DNA of 64,000 nt from CAIXSC01 sp046349915 (GCA_046349915.1 JAXMBL010000010.1:124001-188000), one strand, 5' to 3'; positions 44,935-54,268 are shown, counted from the stretch's first letter. Program-made: numbers and translations. The notes: generated from the letters alone by a model not told the origin.

Positions 44935-46827
44935 CTAATTCTCGTCAAGTCCCACCATGCGCAACAGCACCAGCGCATTCGTGGTGGGACTTACTCCTTC
45001 GCGCAAGCGATAATCGAACGACATCGACTGCTGATCCTTGCCGCCGTCGAGCGTCTCGCGAAAATGGACCACATGACAGGCCTCGCGGATCTCCGCGCAC
45101 TCGGCGAGCTCCAGATCGTGCGTGGAAATCGCGCCCAGTGCGCCGTGGTCCAGCAGGTGGCAGACGACGCGCACGACAGCCGTCTGCCGTTCGCGCGAGT
45201 TCGTGCCGTGCAGGATCTCGTCCAGCAAATACAAGAGCGGCTTGCCGCGTTTCGCGGAATCGCCGCCTCGATCAACAATCGCCTTCAATCGCAACAGCTC
45301 AGCAAAGAACAACGAGACTCCATCCGCCAACGAGTCGGACACTCGCATGCTCGTCCCGATCTCCACCGGCGGGAAGGACATTTCTCGAGCACATACCACG
45401 CCGCCCGCTTGCCCCAACACAACATTCACGCCAATCGATCGCAATAAGGTGCTCTTGCCCGACATGTTCGATCCCGTCACCAACAGGAACGAACCCGCCG
45501 GCCCAAGTCGCACATCATTCGGCACTCGATGGTCGTCTGCCAACAGCGGATGGCCGAGCCCTCGTGCGTCGAGAGCAGTTAGTGAACGATCGAGCTTGGC
45601 GAACGCCCACTCAGGATGGTCGTGAGCGACCGTGGCGAGAGAAGCGAGCGCCTCCAATTCGCCGATCGCACGAAACCACGAATCGGCCTGTCCACCATAC
45701 CGACTGCGCCACGCCTCGAGCCAACCCAGGACGTGAATCTCCCATAGGAATAGCAGGTGAGCGATGACAACGGGGATGCCAAACAGTCCATCACGGCGGA
45801 GATCCGCGACGCGGACGATCGTCCGTAAGCGGTTCAGATGCGAGATTCCCGAGCGAGCCACTTCGCGCAAGTCGTCCCCTTCTCGATCAATCGCCCCAAC
45901 CGAGGCCGGTAAGCTCGCCGCTACCGCCAGCATCTCGCGATAACGCCCCACTTGGTCGCTCGTTCCCCCGACGACCAGAAACAGATCATGCACGGCCCCG
46001 ACGTAGAGAACACTGACCACAATGTTGACGAAGACCAGCGCCGCCAACAACGCCAGCGCTACGGCGCCCGATACGACTTGCTGCTGATAGACAACAAACA
46101 AGCCAACCAATATCAGCGGCTCGACGCGCGCGAGCCAGATCAACCAACGCCGCTGATCCAACCACCCCGGGCCAGACGCCCACGCCACGAACTGATCCCC
46201 CTTGCTTGCATCCGCCCCAAGCAAAGTCCCTTGCAACTGAAGCGATTCACGCCACGTGAATTCACTCGCCAATTCCCGCACGAGCCTCTGTCGATGAGCC
46301 AGCATGTCCCCTTCGGCGGGTTGCACCAACCACTCGGCCAACTGTTCACGGCCACGCGGCGTATGAGCGATGCACATCCAATGAAAGACCGACCGACGAC
46401 CAAACAGATCGAGATCCCTGGCCGTGGGATCTTGAGCATGCTCGAGAGGCGCCAGGGGAACCGGAATGTCGTTCCACTCCCGCCGTCGTCGAGCCAACTG
46501 ACGACGATGGCAAGTGACGAGCGCGCGAGCCACCCTTAGCTGTTCGCCAATCGACTCATGTCGCATGGCGACCGCCACGAGTCCGCCGAGCAAAACGAAC
46601 CAGATCGACCACGGCACGTCGCCTCGCCAGGCGAAGATTCCAACCGCGACGAGCGCGAAAGTAAGCGCGATTCTGGCGGCATTCCATCGGACGTCGAGTC
46701 GAGTCAGTCGTTCGGCGTCGCCAGATACTTCGTCAATTCTCCGCCGATAACGCGCCTCAATCTCCGCCGTCGAAGCAGGGGGAGCGACTGTCGCCCCAAT
46801 TTTGAGCGTGCCATCGTGCGCCGTCAC
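44935..46827 (-). CDS. membrane-associated MutS-like ATPase
   Basis: 630 residues. The C-terminal MutS domain V carries Walker A in LVTGSNMSGKSTLLRSIGVN, Walker B in LLYLLDEILHGTNSRERQ and the ISTHD switch. The N-terminal mismatch-recognition domain of MutS is missing. Instead there is a helical region with two hydrophobic pairs: about 48-83 (IALTFALVAVGIFAW, SIWFVLLGGLVAVAM) and about 230-275 (LILVGLFVVYQQQVVSGAVALALLAALVFVNIVVSVLYV). This fits the group of MutS-like proteins with TM segments found in several phyla, of unknown function; a role in classical mismatch repair is unlikely. Confidence 0.88.
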   Translation of the reverse strand: MTAHDGTLKIGATVAPPASTAEIEARYRRRIDEVSGDAERLTRLDVRWNAARIALTFALVAVGIFAWRGDVPWSIWFVLLGGLVAVAMRHESIGEQLRVARALVTCHRRQLARRRREWNDIPVPLAPLEHAQDPTARDLDLFGRRSVFHWMCIAHTPRGREQLAEWLVQPAEGDMLAHRQRLVRELASEFTWRESLQLQGTLLGADASKGDQFVAWASGPGWLDQRRWLIWLARVEPLILVGLFVVYQQQVVSGAVALALLAALVFVNIVVSVLYVGAVHDLFLVVGGTSDQVGRYREMLAVAASLPASVGAIDREGDDLREVARSGISHLNRLRTIVRVADLRRDGLFGIPVVIAHLLFLWEIHVLGWLEAWRSRYGGQADSWFRAIGELEALASLATVAHDHPEWAFAKLDRSLTALDARGLGHPLLADDHRVPNDVRLGPAGSFLLVTGSNMSGKSTLLRSIGVNVVLGQAGGVVCAREMSFPPVEIGTSMRVSDSLADGVSLFFAELLRLKAIVDRGGDSAKRGKPLLYLLDEILHGTNSRERQTAVVRVVCHLLDHGALGAISTHDLELAECAEIREACHVVHFRETLDGGKDQQSMSFDYRLREGVSPTTNALVLLRMVGLDEN

Positions 46828-46886
46828 ATGCGACTCCTTGGATCAAGATCACCACTCATCCCGCCAGACTACCACAAATCGCCCAA

Positions 46887-46950
46887 GGCAGCCGGATCAA
46901 AAAACGACCAGCAGAACCACCTTATCGAACAAAGGCGCAGCCGCGGAAAG
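46887..46950 (+). repeat. composite 65-70 bp interspersed repeat
   Basis: Starts GGCAGCCGGATCAAAAAACG, continues ACCAGCAGAACCACC and runs into TTATCGAACAAAGGCGCAGC then CGCGGAAAG. The reverse complement of 40286-40354 has the same order of blocks, so this is one element rather than two coincident ones. Confidence 0.8.
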
Positions 46951-47022
46951 TGGTGGACCACGAATCGCACAAATGCCACGAATCTAGATAGCGGGATGAA
47001 TAAGTTGAACGTCCTCCAGTTA

Positions 47023-47085
47023 CCCTAACCTCCCAACCTACTACCCCCTAAACACCTAACCCCCTAAACGCCTAACCCCCTAAAT
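47023..47085 (+). repeat. C-rich tandem repeat, 16-bp period
   Basis: Two to three copies of CCTAACCCCCTAAACG, preceded by degenerate ACCCTAACCTCCC-type units. G-rich on the other strand, so it might form a G-quadruplex-like structure in the AsmA-gene leader. It may also simply be slippage-derived. Confidence 0.7.
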
Positions 47086-47150
47086 TGACCTAGGACCGTT
47101 TCCAGCCACCCGTTACAATCCCCGCGTTAGATTCCCTAAATAGCCTAAGC

Positions 47151-50100
47151 ATGGAAGCCGATGCTATGGACCACGATCAATCTCAAAGCCGATCTGTCCG
47201 CGAGTCGCGGGGGAACTCGGTTTCCGACCTGCATAACGATCCCGCCGAGCGCGAAGGACATGCACGATTCCGTGAAGCCAAACGACTGACTCGCAAACGA
47301 CGTTACGTCAAAATGGCTTTGTTGCTGCTCGTCCCCGCCTTGATCGTATGGCTGGCGCCCGCGATCGTCGCTCATACGCCGCTGTTTCATTCGTTGCTGG
47401 AGCGATCCACCGCCCAGCTCGATGGTCGTGTCACCGCCCGATCCGCCTCGTTCGGCTGGCTTTCACCCGTTCGTCTCTACGACATCCAAGTGGTCGATGG
47501 GGAAGGCGAATCGTTGCTGCGAGTCGACTCGGTAGCGACGCAACGAACGCTGCTCGGTTTGCTGCTGCACTCACGCGATCCTGGCGTTGTACAAATCGAA
47601 AAACCTGTCGGACGTCTCGTCCTGCGCCCTAACGGCAGCAACTGGGAAGACTTCCTTGCGCCGCTGATGGAAGGGCCTTCTTCCTCCAGCCAGCCCATTC
47701 CCGTCACCATCACCGTCACCGAAGGTTCGATCGAACTGATCGATGCTCAAACGGACCGAGTTTGGACGATCGATCGCATTTCGTCGGACGTCATCGTTCC
47801 TAGCGGCGACACGCCAATCGAGGCGACGCTGCGTGGGGATATTGCCGTCGCGGATGGCTCGCCGGGCACGGTCGACATGAAGGTCGAGATGCTCAACGAT
47901 GCGGAGACATCGCGAGGTCGAGTGGCCCTGAAGACCGACGGCTTGCCGCTCGACGTCCTCGGGCCTGCGCTCGAACGCTTCGCGGGTCCTATTCAGTCGT
48001 CGGGTACTGTGGCCTTCGAAGGCGAATATGCCTGGGGTGGAGGAATCGGTCGCTCTTCCAACGCGAAGACCGCCCGAGTTCGCAATCGCAAATCTGACGA
48101 CGAGTCAGCCGAAGGCGACGATGGTGCTCTCGCCGCCTCGGGACATCAGCTAACCATCCGCTCACTCGTCGCCCATAACGTGGCGGTCAAGGCGGCAGCA
48201 TGGATTGGCAAAGATGAGCTGAAGATTCCAGAACTGAATGCGACGGGCAGCGTCGGTTTGACTGGCGAGACAATCGACCTGCGCGATCTGATCGTCCGCT
48301 CCAACGTTGCAACTCTCGAGGCGCGCGGCGCCTTCCCGCTCGATGCACTGGGCGACGCTACGAATCCCGAGCGGCTGCTTTCAATGCTGGGCGATCAGGA
48401 AGTCTCGCTGCACGGCGAACTGGACCTCGCCCAACTCGCTCAACTCTTCCCCGAAATGCTGCATGTTCGCGAGGGAACGGAAATCACCTCGGGCAAACTG
48501 GTGGCTGACTTGGAGAGCAAACGAGTTGGTCAGCGTCAGCAGATTCTGGGCAAGGTCTCTTCCAGTAACCTCACCGCACTCAATGGCGGCAAGCAAGTAA
48601 CCTGGGAGCAACCGGTCCTGATCAACTTGGAGGCCACTACGGGTGCGGCCGGAATTTTGATCGAAAAGATCGAAGTCGAGTCGACTTTCCTGCAAGCGGC
48701 CGCGAAGGGAACCGCCGCGGATGGTCGCGTGGCATTCCAGGGCGACCTGAATCGGTTGGCCGAAGAGCTCGCTCAATTCGTGGACCTGAGCAAAACGCGA
48801 CTTGCGGGCAAGGTTCGCGGCGACGTTCAATGGACGATTGCAAACCAGAATCGCGCCACCGCACACGGCGAGTTGGGATTCACCGACTTTGAACTCGTGC
48901 TAGGTCAAGCTCGCCCATGGCATGAGCCCTCTTTGGACTGCGTCTTCGATGCTCAAGCCACCATGCAAGGCAGCCGCATCGACACGGTGCACAACGCCGT
49001 GCTGAAAGTCACCGCTGGTGAAGATCAACTCGATGTCGCGCTCACGCAACCCGTGTCGTCGCCCTCGATCAACTCGACGTGGCCCGTCTCGGGCCGACTC
49101 CGCGGCGACTTGGCTCGTTGGCTCCCGCGAGTGCAGACATTTCTCCCCATGTCCGGCTGGCATTTGGCCGGCAACGCCGATCTGCGGATGGACGCCAAGT
49201 ACAGCAACGAACGCGTCGAATTCGCGAACGCGAAGTTCGACTTCCAAAATCTAGAGGTCGTGGGCGCGGGGTTGTTCATCGCCGAACCTCAGGTGCAAGT
49301 CGAGTGCTCGGGCGCATGGGACCGAGTGGCCAACCAATGGAAACTCCCTTCGCTCACCTTCGCCAGCTCGGCCATTGCATTCCGAGCAGATGCGATCGAT
49401 TGGACCGCGACGGAGCAGGGGGGAAGTTTGGCGGCGAACGTCGGCTTACGCAGCGACCTCGCTCGTCTCAGCAATTGGATTCAAGATCCCCGACAGCCCA
49501 TCGATTGGCGCCTGTCCGGCATGACGAGTGGTCAGGTACGACTGACGCATCGTGAAGGAGTCTCCTCGGCTCAGTGGGGGCTCGACTTCGAGAACCTGGC
49601 TTACTCGCGCACCCCGGAGGCGCCGGCGGCGACCACCGCCCGAGCGTTTACCGCTCCGACTGCTCCCGCGTTGGAAACGGTTTGGACCGAACCGCAACTC
49701 AAGTGGGCGGGGAAGGGTGAGTTCGCATCGGCGACCGGCGACTTCAAGATCGAACGTTCCGACGTCGCGGGCGATGGTCTGCAAGTCGCCGTCGCGGGGA
49801 CGATTGCGGATTTGAGTCAGCGTTGCCAAGTGGCGCTCGAAGGCGAGATCGCTTACGACCTGAGTCGACTTGTCACTCGCCTGCGCCCTCATCTGGGCCC
49901 GTCGCTTCAGTTGGAAGGACAAGACACTCGACCTTTTACGCTCCGCGGCCCCATCCGCAGCCTGGAGCTCACGACTTCCAACACTCGTCTGACCGCAGGT
50001 TCGACTCAACCGATCAACGAATCGCCCGCTTGGCCGCCGCGCGATTTCACCGCGCAGGCAGGATTGCGGTGGAATTCTGCGAACGTCTATGGTCTGCCTA

Positions 50101-51050
50101 TTGGTCCGGGCGAGTTGCAGTCGCAACTTAAGGACAGTGTGCTGCTGTTCAAACCGATCGATGTCACAATCGCCGAGGGTCGTTTCCATTTGGCGCCGCG
50201 CATTCATTGGGATCAGCCCGAGCCGCTGATCGTCGCCGACGCGGGCCCCATCGCCGATCACGTTCAACTCTCGCCCGAGCTGTGCGCGACGTGGCTCAAG
50301 TACGTGCTGCCCGTGTTGGCGGAAGTGACGGAAGCCAAGGGCCAGTTCTCCGCCGAGTTCAGCGATGCCGCTGTGCTGCCGCTCCATCGCCCCGAGGATG
50401 GCGAGATTCGCGGAAAGCTGGACATGCATGGCGTTCAGGTCGGGCCTAGTCCCATGACCCGAGAACTTATCAGTCTCGCCCAAACCATCAAGGCGATCGC
50501 CGACAACAAGACGACATCGACCACTGAACCGACGAACCCGAAGATGTGGTTGCAACTTCCCGAGCAGTCGATCCCGTTCCATTGGAAGCAGCGACGCGTC
50601 TATCACGAGCGGTTGGAGATCAATCTGCGTGACGTGACAGTTTTGACGGGCGGCTCCGTGGGCGCCGACCAGACGGTGAATCTGATGGCCGAGATTCCGA
50701 TCCGCGACGAATGGGTCGCTCGCAATCGCTTGCTCGCTTCGCTTCAAGGGCAGCGTTTGCAGATTCCGATTTTAGGAACGCTATCGCAGCCGAAGGTCGA
50801 CCGACGAGCGATCCAGAATCTTGCCACTCAAGCGGTCACGAATTCGGCCAATCGCATGTTGGAGCAGGAATTGAATCGAGGCATCGATCGATTCTTGAAG
50901 CCGCGACAGCCGGCCCAGCCCGCGGCTCCTCAGCAACCGGCCGCCCCCGCGCCGGGCCCCGCGCCTGCACCCGCTCCCTCTCCCTCGCCGCCGCCAGGAT
51001 TGCCCGGGCTGCCAGGATTGCCAGGCATTCAGTTTCCGATGACGCCGTAG
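47151..51050 (+). CDS. very large AsmA/TamB-like membrane-anchored protein
   Basis: 1299 residues. A short cytoplasmic N-terminus is followed by one TM (about 50-72, MALLLLVPALIVWLAPAIVAHT) and then the AsmA-type pattern (LLERSTAQLDGRVTARSASFGWLSPVRLYDIQVVD). The long body is repetitive beta-strand, and near the C-terminus (about 1080-1250: LSPELCATWLKYVLPVLAEVTEAKGQFSAEF, GEIRGKLDMHGVQVG) it keeps AsmA_2/TamB flavour. The end is a Pro/Ala-rich tail (QPAAPQQPAAPAPGPAPAPA). Members of this group are thought to move lipids between membranes; that function is inferred here. Met6 (47166) is an alternative start. Confidence 0.82.
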   Translation: MEADAMDHDQSQSRSVRESRGNSVSDLHNDPAEREGHARFREAKRLTRKRRYVKMALLLLVPALIVWLAPAIVAHTPLFHSLLERSTAQLDGRVTARSASFGWLSPVRLYDIQVVDGEGESLLRVDSVATQRTLLGLLLHSRDPGVVQIEKPVGRLVLRPNGSNWEDFLAPLMEGPSSSSQPIPVTITVTEGSIELIDAQTDRVWTIDRISSDVIVPSGDTPIEATLRGDIAVADGSPGTVDMKVEMLNDAETSRGRVALKTDGLPLDVLGPALERFAGPIQSSGTVAFEGEYAWGGGIGRSSNAKTARVRNRKSDDESAEGDDGALAASGHQLTIRSLVAHNVAVKAAAWIGKDELKIPELNATGSVGLTGETIDLRDLIVRSNVATLEARGAFPLDALGDATNPERLLSMLGDQEVSLHGELDLAQLAQLFPEMLHVREGTEITSGKLVADLESKRVGQRQQILGKVSSSNLTALNGGKQVTWEQPVLINLEATTGAAGILIEKIEVESTFLQAAAKGTAADGRVAFQGDLNRLAEELAQFVDLSKTRLAGKVRGDVQWTIANQNRATAHGELGFTDFELVLGQARPWHEPSLDCVFDAQATMQGSRIDTVHNAVLKVTAGEDQLDVALTQPVSSPSINSTWPVSGRLRGDLARWLPRVQTFLPMSGWHLAGNADLRMDAKYSNERVEFANAKFDFQNLEVVGAGLFIAEPQVQVECSGAWDRVANQWKLPSLTFASSAIAFRADAIDWTATEQGGSLAANVGLRSDLARLSNWIQDPRQPIDWRLSGMTSGQVRLTHREGVSSAQWGLDFENLAYSRTPEAPAATTARAFTAPTAPALETVWTEPQLKWAGKGEFASATGDFKIERSDVAGDGLQVAVAGTIADLSQRCQVALEGEIAYDLSRLVTRLRPHLGPSLQLEGQDTRPFTLRGPIRSLELTTSNTRLTAGSTQPINESPAWPPRDFTAQAGLRWNSANVYGLPIGPGELQSQLKDSVLLFKPIDVTIAEGRFHLAPRIHWDQPEPLIVADAGPIADHVQLSPELCATWLKYVLPVLAEVTEAKGQFSAEFSDAAVLPLHRPEDGEIRGKLDMHGVQVGPSPMTRELISLAQTIKAIADNKTTSTTEPTNPKMWLQLPEQSIPFHWKQRRVYHERLEINLRDVTVLTGGSVGADQTVNLMAEIPIRDEWVARNRLLASLQGQRLQIPILGTLSQPKVDRRAIQNLATQAVTNSANRMLEQELNRGIDRFLKPRQPAQPAAPQQPAAPAPGPAPAPAPSPSPPPGLPGLPGLPGIQFPMTP

Positions 51051-51125
51051 TTGGACAGCTCGAAGCGTTTGTGAGCGGACACAGCGCCAGCGCAAAGGCG
51101 ATCAGGACGAGCCACATTTTTTCTT

Positions 51126-51209
51126 CTAGCTGCCGTCGGACGCATGGTCGGTTGGTTCCAAGTCACTTCTTGGAAGGAGTGGCAGGCCTTGGTCGAGCAA
51201 GAATTTCAT
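51126..51209 (-). pseudogene. truncated DUF5615/PIN-like toxin fragment
   Basis: The first codons ATGAAATTCTTGCTCGACCA encode MKFLLDQGLPLLP, the start expected for DUF5615-type VapC-like proteins. The frame ends after 27 residues at a TAG that lies in CTAGCTGCC, the end of an interspersed repeat. The ATG overlaps the stop of the fragment below by one base (TGATG), as in toxin-antitoxin pairs. Recognition is by a short motif only. Confidence 0.45.
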
Positions 51210-51343
51210 CACTCCTCATGCAACTCCAGGATCTTGTCAGCCAGGTTGGCCGCAGCGTAGGCCAAGGCCTGCCGCACATCTTCGTCCTCAAGTTCCGGGT
51301 ACTCGCCTCGCAGCCGAACGCCTTTCCATTGTACCTCGATCAA
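51209..51343 (-). pseudogene. DUF433-like antitoxin fragment
   Basis: The frame after an in-frame TAG reads LIEVQWKGVRLRGEYPELED + EDVRQALAYAAANLADKILE, then LHEE. The segment YPELEDEDVRQALAYAA fits the C-terminal half of DUF433 antitoxins ('P-x-L-x-x-E-D-V-x-x-A-L-x-Y-A'). The N-terminal half is gone. It is directly followed by the toxin fragment. Confidence 0.5.
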
Positions 51344-51353
51344 CTACCCCGCC

Positions 51354-51480
51354 TCAGACGCGGCCCAGGTAATCGTTCGCTCGCAACAGTGGCGGCAACG
51401 TGAGGCGGATCGCGGCATCGTGCCGCGAAGGGATACCGCGAATATCAGCCTCTTGAAACTCCGCTTCGGAGATGTCCAAT
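51354..51480 (-). pseudogene. unidentified gene fragment
   Basis: A short open stretch (ELDISEAEFQEADIRGIPSR ... PLLRANDYLGRV, stop at 51354-51356) has protein-like composition but no start codon and no recognised family. It sits between the SHD1-like gene and the DUF433-like fragment and is probably debris from the same decayed region. Confidence 0.3.
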
Positions 51481-51488
51481 TCCTGCGA

Positions 51489-52118
51489 CTATGGAGAGGC
51501 GGCTTCGAGCCAACGACGTCCGCGGATGAAATCAATATCTTCCGGAGAAAGCTCGTCCATTTCTAGGTGGACGCGACGTCCGTCGGGCATTTCGAGGGTT
51601 ACGCGATTCTCGATTGCCATAACAAACTTAGCTTCACCTTGCAGTGCTCGATTGCGCACAATCCACGAGCGCCATTTGGCCTGCTCAATCCTCGACTCGC
51701 GCAATTCCTTAGATTCTTGTGCTGCAACAACGGCGTGAGAAGCCACTGCTGGAACACCTCCGCTGCTTTTCGGCGGACTCCACGGAGACAGACCAGAAAG
51801 CTCGAAAGACGAGAAGGTCAATCCTTGAGCTGAATAGTGGTGATAGAGTCGAGCTCCGTAAATGAATGCGAAGATCAAGAATATGCAAGTGCCGATAACC
51901 TTGAATGTACTCGACCAAGAAAAATCCGATTCGCGAGAATACACTTCGGCAGAGGCATAAGATCCTTCCGACGCGGATTCAGAGCCAGAACTCGTCGATG
52001 TATCCTGAGAAGTTGTCGGCAGTGTTTCCTCGGTGGGTTCCTTATAAGTGCCAGCCGATCTCTTTACGTTGTCCCAAAACGTCGAGTAGTTGCCATCTGT
52101 CCGATAGTCATATTCCAC
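51489..52118 (-). CDS. single-TM protein with SHD1-like C-terminal motif
   Basis: 209 residues. A Ser/Thr/Glu-rich N-terminus (about 1-68) precedes one TM (about 72-93, FKVIGTCIFLIFAFIYGARLY). The C-terminus (KFVMAIENRVTLEMPDGRRV + HLEMDELSPEDIDFIRGRRW) fits the SHD1 pattern: strands with 'G-x-x-V-x-L', then 'L-S-x-E-D-x-x-F/Y-I'. SHD1 domains are common in planctomycetes, where they may bind short peptides as in the eukaryotic Sla1 family. Role unknown. Confidence 0.65.
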   Translation of the reverse strand: MEYDYRTDGNYSTFWDNVKRSAGTYKEPTEETLPTTSQDTSTSSGSESASEGSYASAEVYSRESDFSWSSTFKVIGTCIFLIFAFIYGARLYHHYSAQGLTFSSFELSGLSPWSPPKSSGGVPAVASHAVVAAQESKELRESRIEQAKWRSWIVRNRALQGEAKFVMAIENRVTLEMPDGRRVHLEMDELSPEDIDFIRGRRWLEAASP

Positions 52119-52156
52119 GATTCAATCCTCCCGCGTCCCTGATCAAACAATCTATC

Positions 52157-53590
52157 TCACCCCGTAATCACATCACGGATAACTCGACCAGGTCGCACGA
52201 AGTGAGGGCGGCCGCCGACATCGGGGAGAGCCTGCCCCTCAGGCACTCCCAGCAGGTGATAAACGGTCGCCGCGACATCCATCGGTGCAACGGGTTCGGA
52301 TGCCGGAAACGCCGCGTGTCGGTCAGATCGACCATATACCATGCCGCCGCGCACGCCGCCGCCGGCTAGCACCGTGGTGAAACAGCCGGGCCAATGGTCG
52401 CGGCCGTCTCGGCCCGCTCCCGCATCGCTGTTCACCTGCCCGACCTTCGGCGTCCGTCCAAACTCGCCGGTCCATACCACCAGGGTTTCGTCGAGCATCC
52501 CGCGCGACTCGAGGTCGTCGATCAGAGCGGTAAAGGCTTGATCCGCGACCGGCATCAGGCGATCTTTCAAGTCAATGAAGTTCCGGCTATGAGTGTCCCA
52601 GTAGACGCTCACATTCTTGATGCCATCGTTGGGCCAGAAAACGGTGACCAACGGCACGCCTCGCTCGACCAACCTCCGCGCCTGCAACACCGACTGGCCA
52701 TGCGGGTTCAAGCCGTATCGCTCCCGCAATTCCCGTGGTTCCTCCTCGAGTCGAAACGCGCCCCGTTCGTCCGCGGCGCCCGCCAGCAGGTCGAACGCTC
52801 GCTGACGGTTCGCATTGTGCGCCTTCACCATCTCGCTGCCCGTGACCAGTTGCAAATCCAACTGCTCGCGGAGTGAACGGCGGACGGCCAGTCGCTCGGC
52901 GGGCACATCGCTCCGAGGCGCCAAATCGCCCACCCGATAGTCCGCTTTACTCGGGTCCGCATCAATCGTCAGCGGGTCATACACGGGTCCCAACCAGCCC
53001 GCGAACTGCCCCTGACTCTGCTCGACAAATCGCGGCACGTCGTTCTCTAACTTCGGACGCATCGACACAAATGGCGGCAACGCGCCGCGACCACGACCGA
53101 GTCGCGAGAGGACCGACCCCATGTGCGGCCACTGCATCCGCAAGTCGTTGGTCGGAGGCGGGGGCATACCGGTCAGCAGAAAATGAGTCGAAACGGTGTG
53201 GTCGGCGTTGTTGTGAGTAACCGACCGAATCTGACAAAACTTGTCCATGTGCTGGGCGATTCGCGGGAAATGCTCGCACACGTGGATGCCAGGCACCTTC
53301 GACGCAATCGGCTTGAACTCCCCACGCACCTCGGGCGGCGCGTCGGGCTTCATATCCCAAGTGTCTTGGTGAGCGGGCCCACCCCACATGAAAAGTAGGA
53401 TGCACGCCTTCGCTCGACCAAACGACTCGATCCCCACCGGCGCCGCTTCCACTCGACCCGACAAGAACTGCGGCAGCGACAACCCAAAGAGACTCAGCCC
53501 ACCCGCGCGCAGAATCTCTCGACGACCATACAGTCGCTCGCCAGGCGCCCGCCCGTCCCTCGCACCGAACTCGTCCACTCGATCATTCAT
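52157..53590 (-). CDS. DUF1501 domain protein
   Basis: 477 residues. N-terminal Tat-like RREILRAGGLSLFGLSLPQFL, then ACILLFMWGGPAHQDTWDMK, MDKFCQIRSVTHNNADHTVS, LRMQWPHMGSVLSRLG, TLVVWTGEFGRTPKV and a C-terminal VAPMDVAATVYHLLGVPEGQ. This is the standard planctomycete DUF1501 family (sulfatase/alkaline-phosphatase-like fold). In contrast to the copy at the left edge, it has no PSCyt1/DUF1553 partner next to it; the upstream gene on the same strand encodes a membrane protein 9 bp away. Confidence 0.93.
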   Translation of the reverse strand: MNDRVDEFGARDGRAPGERLYGRREILRAGGLSLFGLSLPQFLSGRVEAAPVGIESFGRAKACILLFMWGGPAHQDTWDMKPDAPPEVRGEFKPIASKVPGIHVCEHFPRIAQHMDKFCQIRSVTHNNADHTVSTHFLLTGMPPPPTNDLRMQWPHMGSVLSRLGRGRGALPPFVSMRPKLENDVPRFVEQSQGQFAGWLGPVYDPLTIDADPSKADYRVGDLAPRSDVPAERLAVRRSLREQLDLQLVTGSEMVKAHNANRQRAFDLLAGAADERGAFRLEEEPRELRERYGLNPHGQSVLQARRLVERGVPLVTVFWPNDGIKNVSVYWDTHSRNFIDLKDRLMPVADQAFTALIDDLESRGMLDETLVVWTGEFGRTPKVGQVNSDAGAGRDGRDHWPGCFTTVLAGGGVRGGMVYGRSDRHAAFPASEPVAPMDVAATVYHLLGVPEGQALPDVGGRPHFVRPGRVIRDVITG

Positions 53591-53599
53591 CCCGCCACC

Positions 53600-54268
53600 T
53601 CAATTCACCGCGGCCGTCGATTTAGAACTCGCCGCAGTCGTCTCTTCCAGCGGCGGAACTTCTCGCTCCGCCACCACCCAGATCGACCCACGACGTAACG
53701 CGTAACCAAGCACCGGCAGCGCGGCGACTGCCAACCCCATCATCCAAGGGCTCGGCGCTAATCGCTCGTATCCCGCGGCAATCTGGCTGCGATAGTCGTA
53801 GCTGAAATCAATCAGCCCCGCCGAGGTCACCACAGCCACCACTAACAGAATCGTCGTCGTCATCATCAAGGCGAGCGTCAGGGGGAGCAACAGCAGGATG
53901 AAAACCGCTCGCCGAGGCGGATGAGTCACGCCGGCACGAGACAGAAAGCTGACTCCACCCGCCCACAATCCGAGGACCGCCAGCGAGAGAAATCCCAGCA
54001 TCAGCGGAAAATAGAACCGCTGTCGCACCCCGACAAACTCGACGCAGTAGCCCAACGCCAACTGTACATGCACCAACAACCAGAGAAAGTCGCTGAGCTG
54101 AAAGCGGGTGGGAGCCTTAAGCGTTCCGGCCGCGTGATTGATGGGCCCCAACACGGCTCGCCCCACGGCGATCGGCATTCCCACCGCGACGACCAAGAGA
54201 ATGGCCAGCGCCAGCACGGGACCAACCGAGGACGCCGTTTCCACGAAATCGCTGAGCCATTCCCACAT
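53600..54268 (-). CDS. multi-pass membrane protein of unknown function
   Basis: 222 residues with about five hydrophobic helices (SVGPVLALAILLVVAVGMPIAVG; FLWLLVHVQLALGYCVEFV; FYFPLMLGFLSLAVLGLWAGG; AVFILLLLPLTLALMMTTTILLVVAVVTSA; WMMGLAVAALPVLGYAL) and a polar, Thr/Ser-rich C-tail. No family recognised. It starts 102 bp from the divergent rarA gene and ends 9 bp before DUF1501, so those two are probably co-transcribed. Confidence 0.65.
   Translation of the reverse strand: MWEWLSDFVETASSVGPVLALAILLVVAVGMPIAVGRAVLGPINHAAGTLKAPTRFQLSDFLWLLVHVQLALGYCVEFVGVRQRFYFPLMLGFLSLAVLGLWAGGVSFLSRAGVTHPPRRAVFILLLLPLTLALMMTTTILLVVAVVTSAGLIDFSYDYRSQIAAGYERLAPSPWMMGLAVAALPVLGYALRRGSIWVVAEREVPPLEETTAASSKSTAAVN

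Larger units (their letters stand above)
46828..47150. other. intergenic region with repeat element and C-rich tandem tract
   Basis: This 323 bp region separates the divergent MutS-like and AsmA-like genes. It holds a roughly 65-bp repeat (46887-46950), a GGACCACGAATCGCAC fragment (46955-46970) shared with the tandem array at 55711-56314, and a C-rich tract (47023-47085) with a 16-bp period (CCTAACCCCCTAAACG). No gene was found. Confidence 0.6.

Noticed and set aside
47085..47119. TTGACC ... TACAAT promoter-like pair before the AsmA-like gene
   Set aside because: The spacing is about 23 bp, too long for a sigma-70 promoter, so it was not annotated.
49446..50747. 433-aa open frame antisense to the AsmA-like gene
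   Set aside because: Shadow frame; the sense frame is continuous over 1299 codons with a signal anchor and family features.
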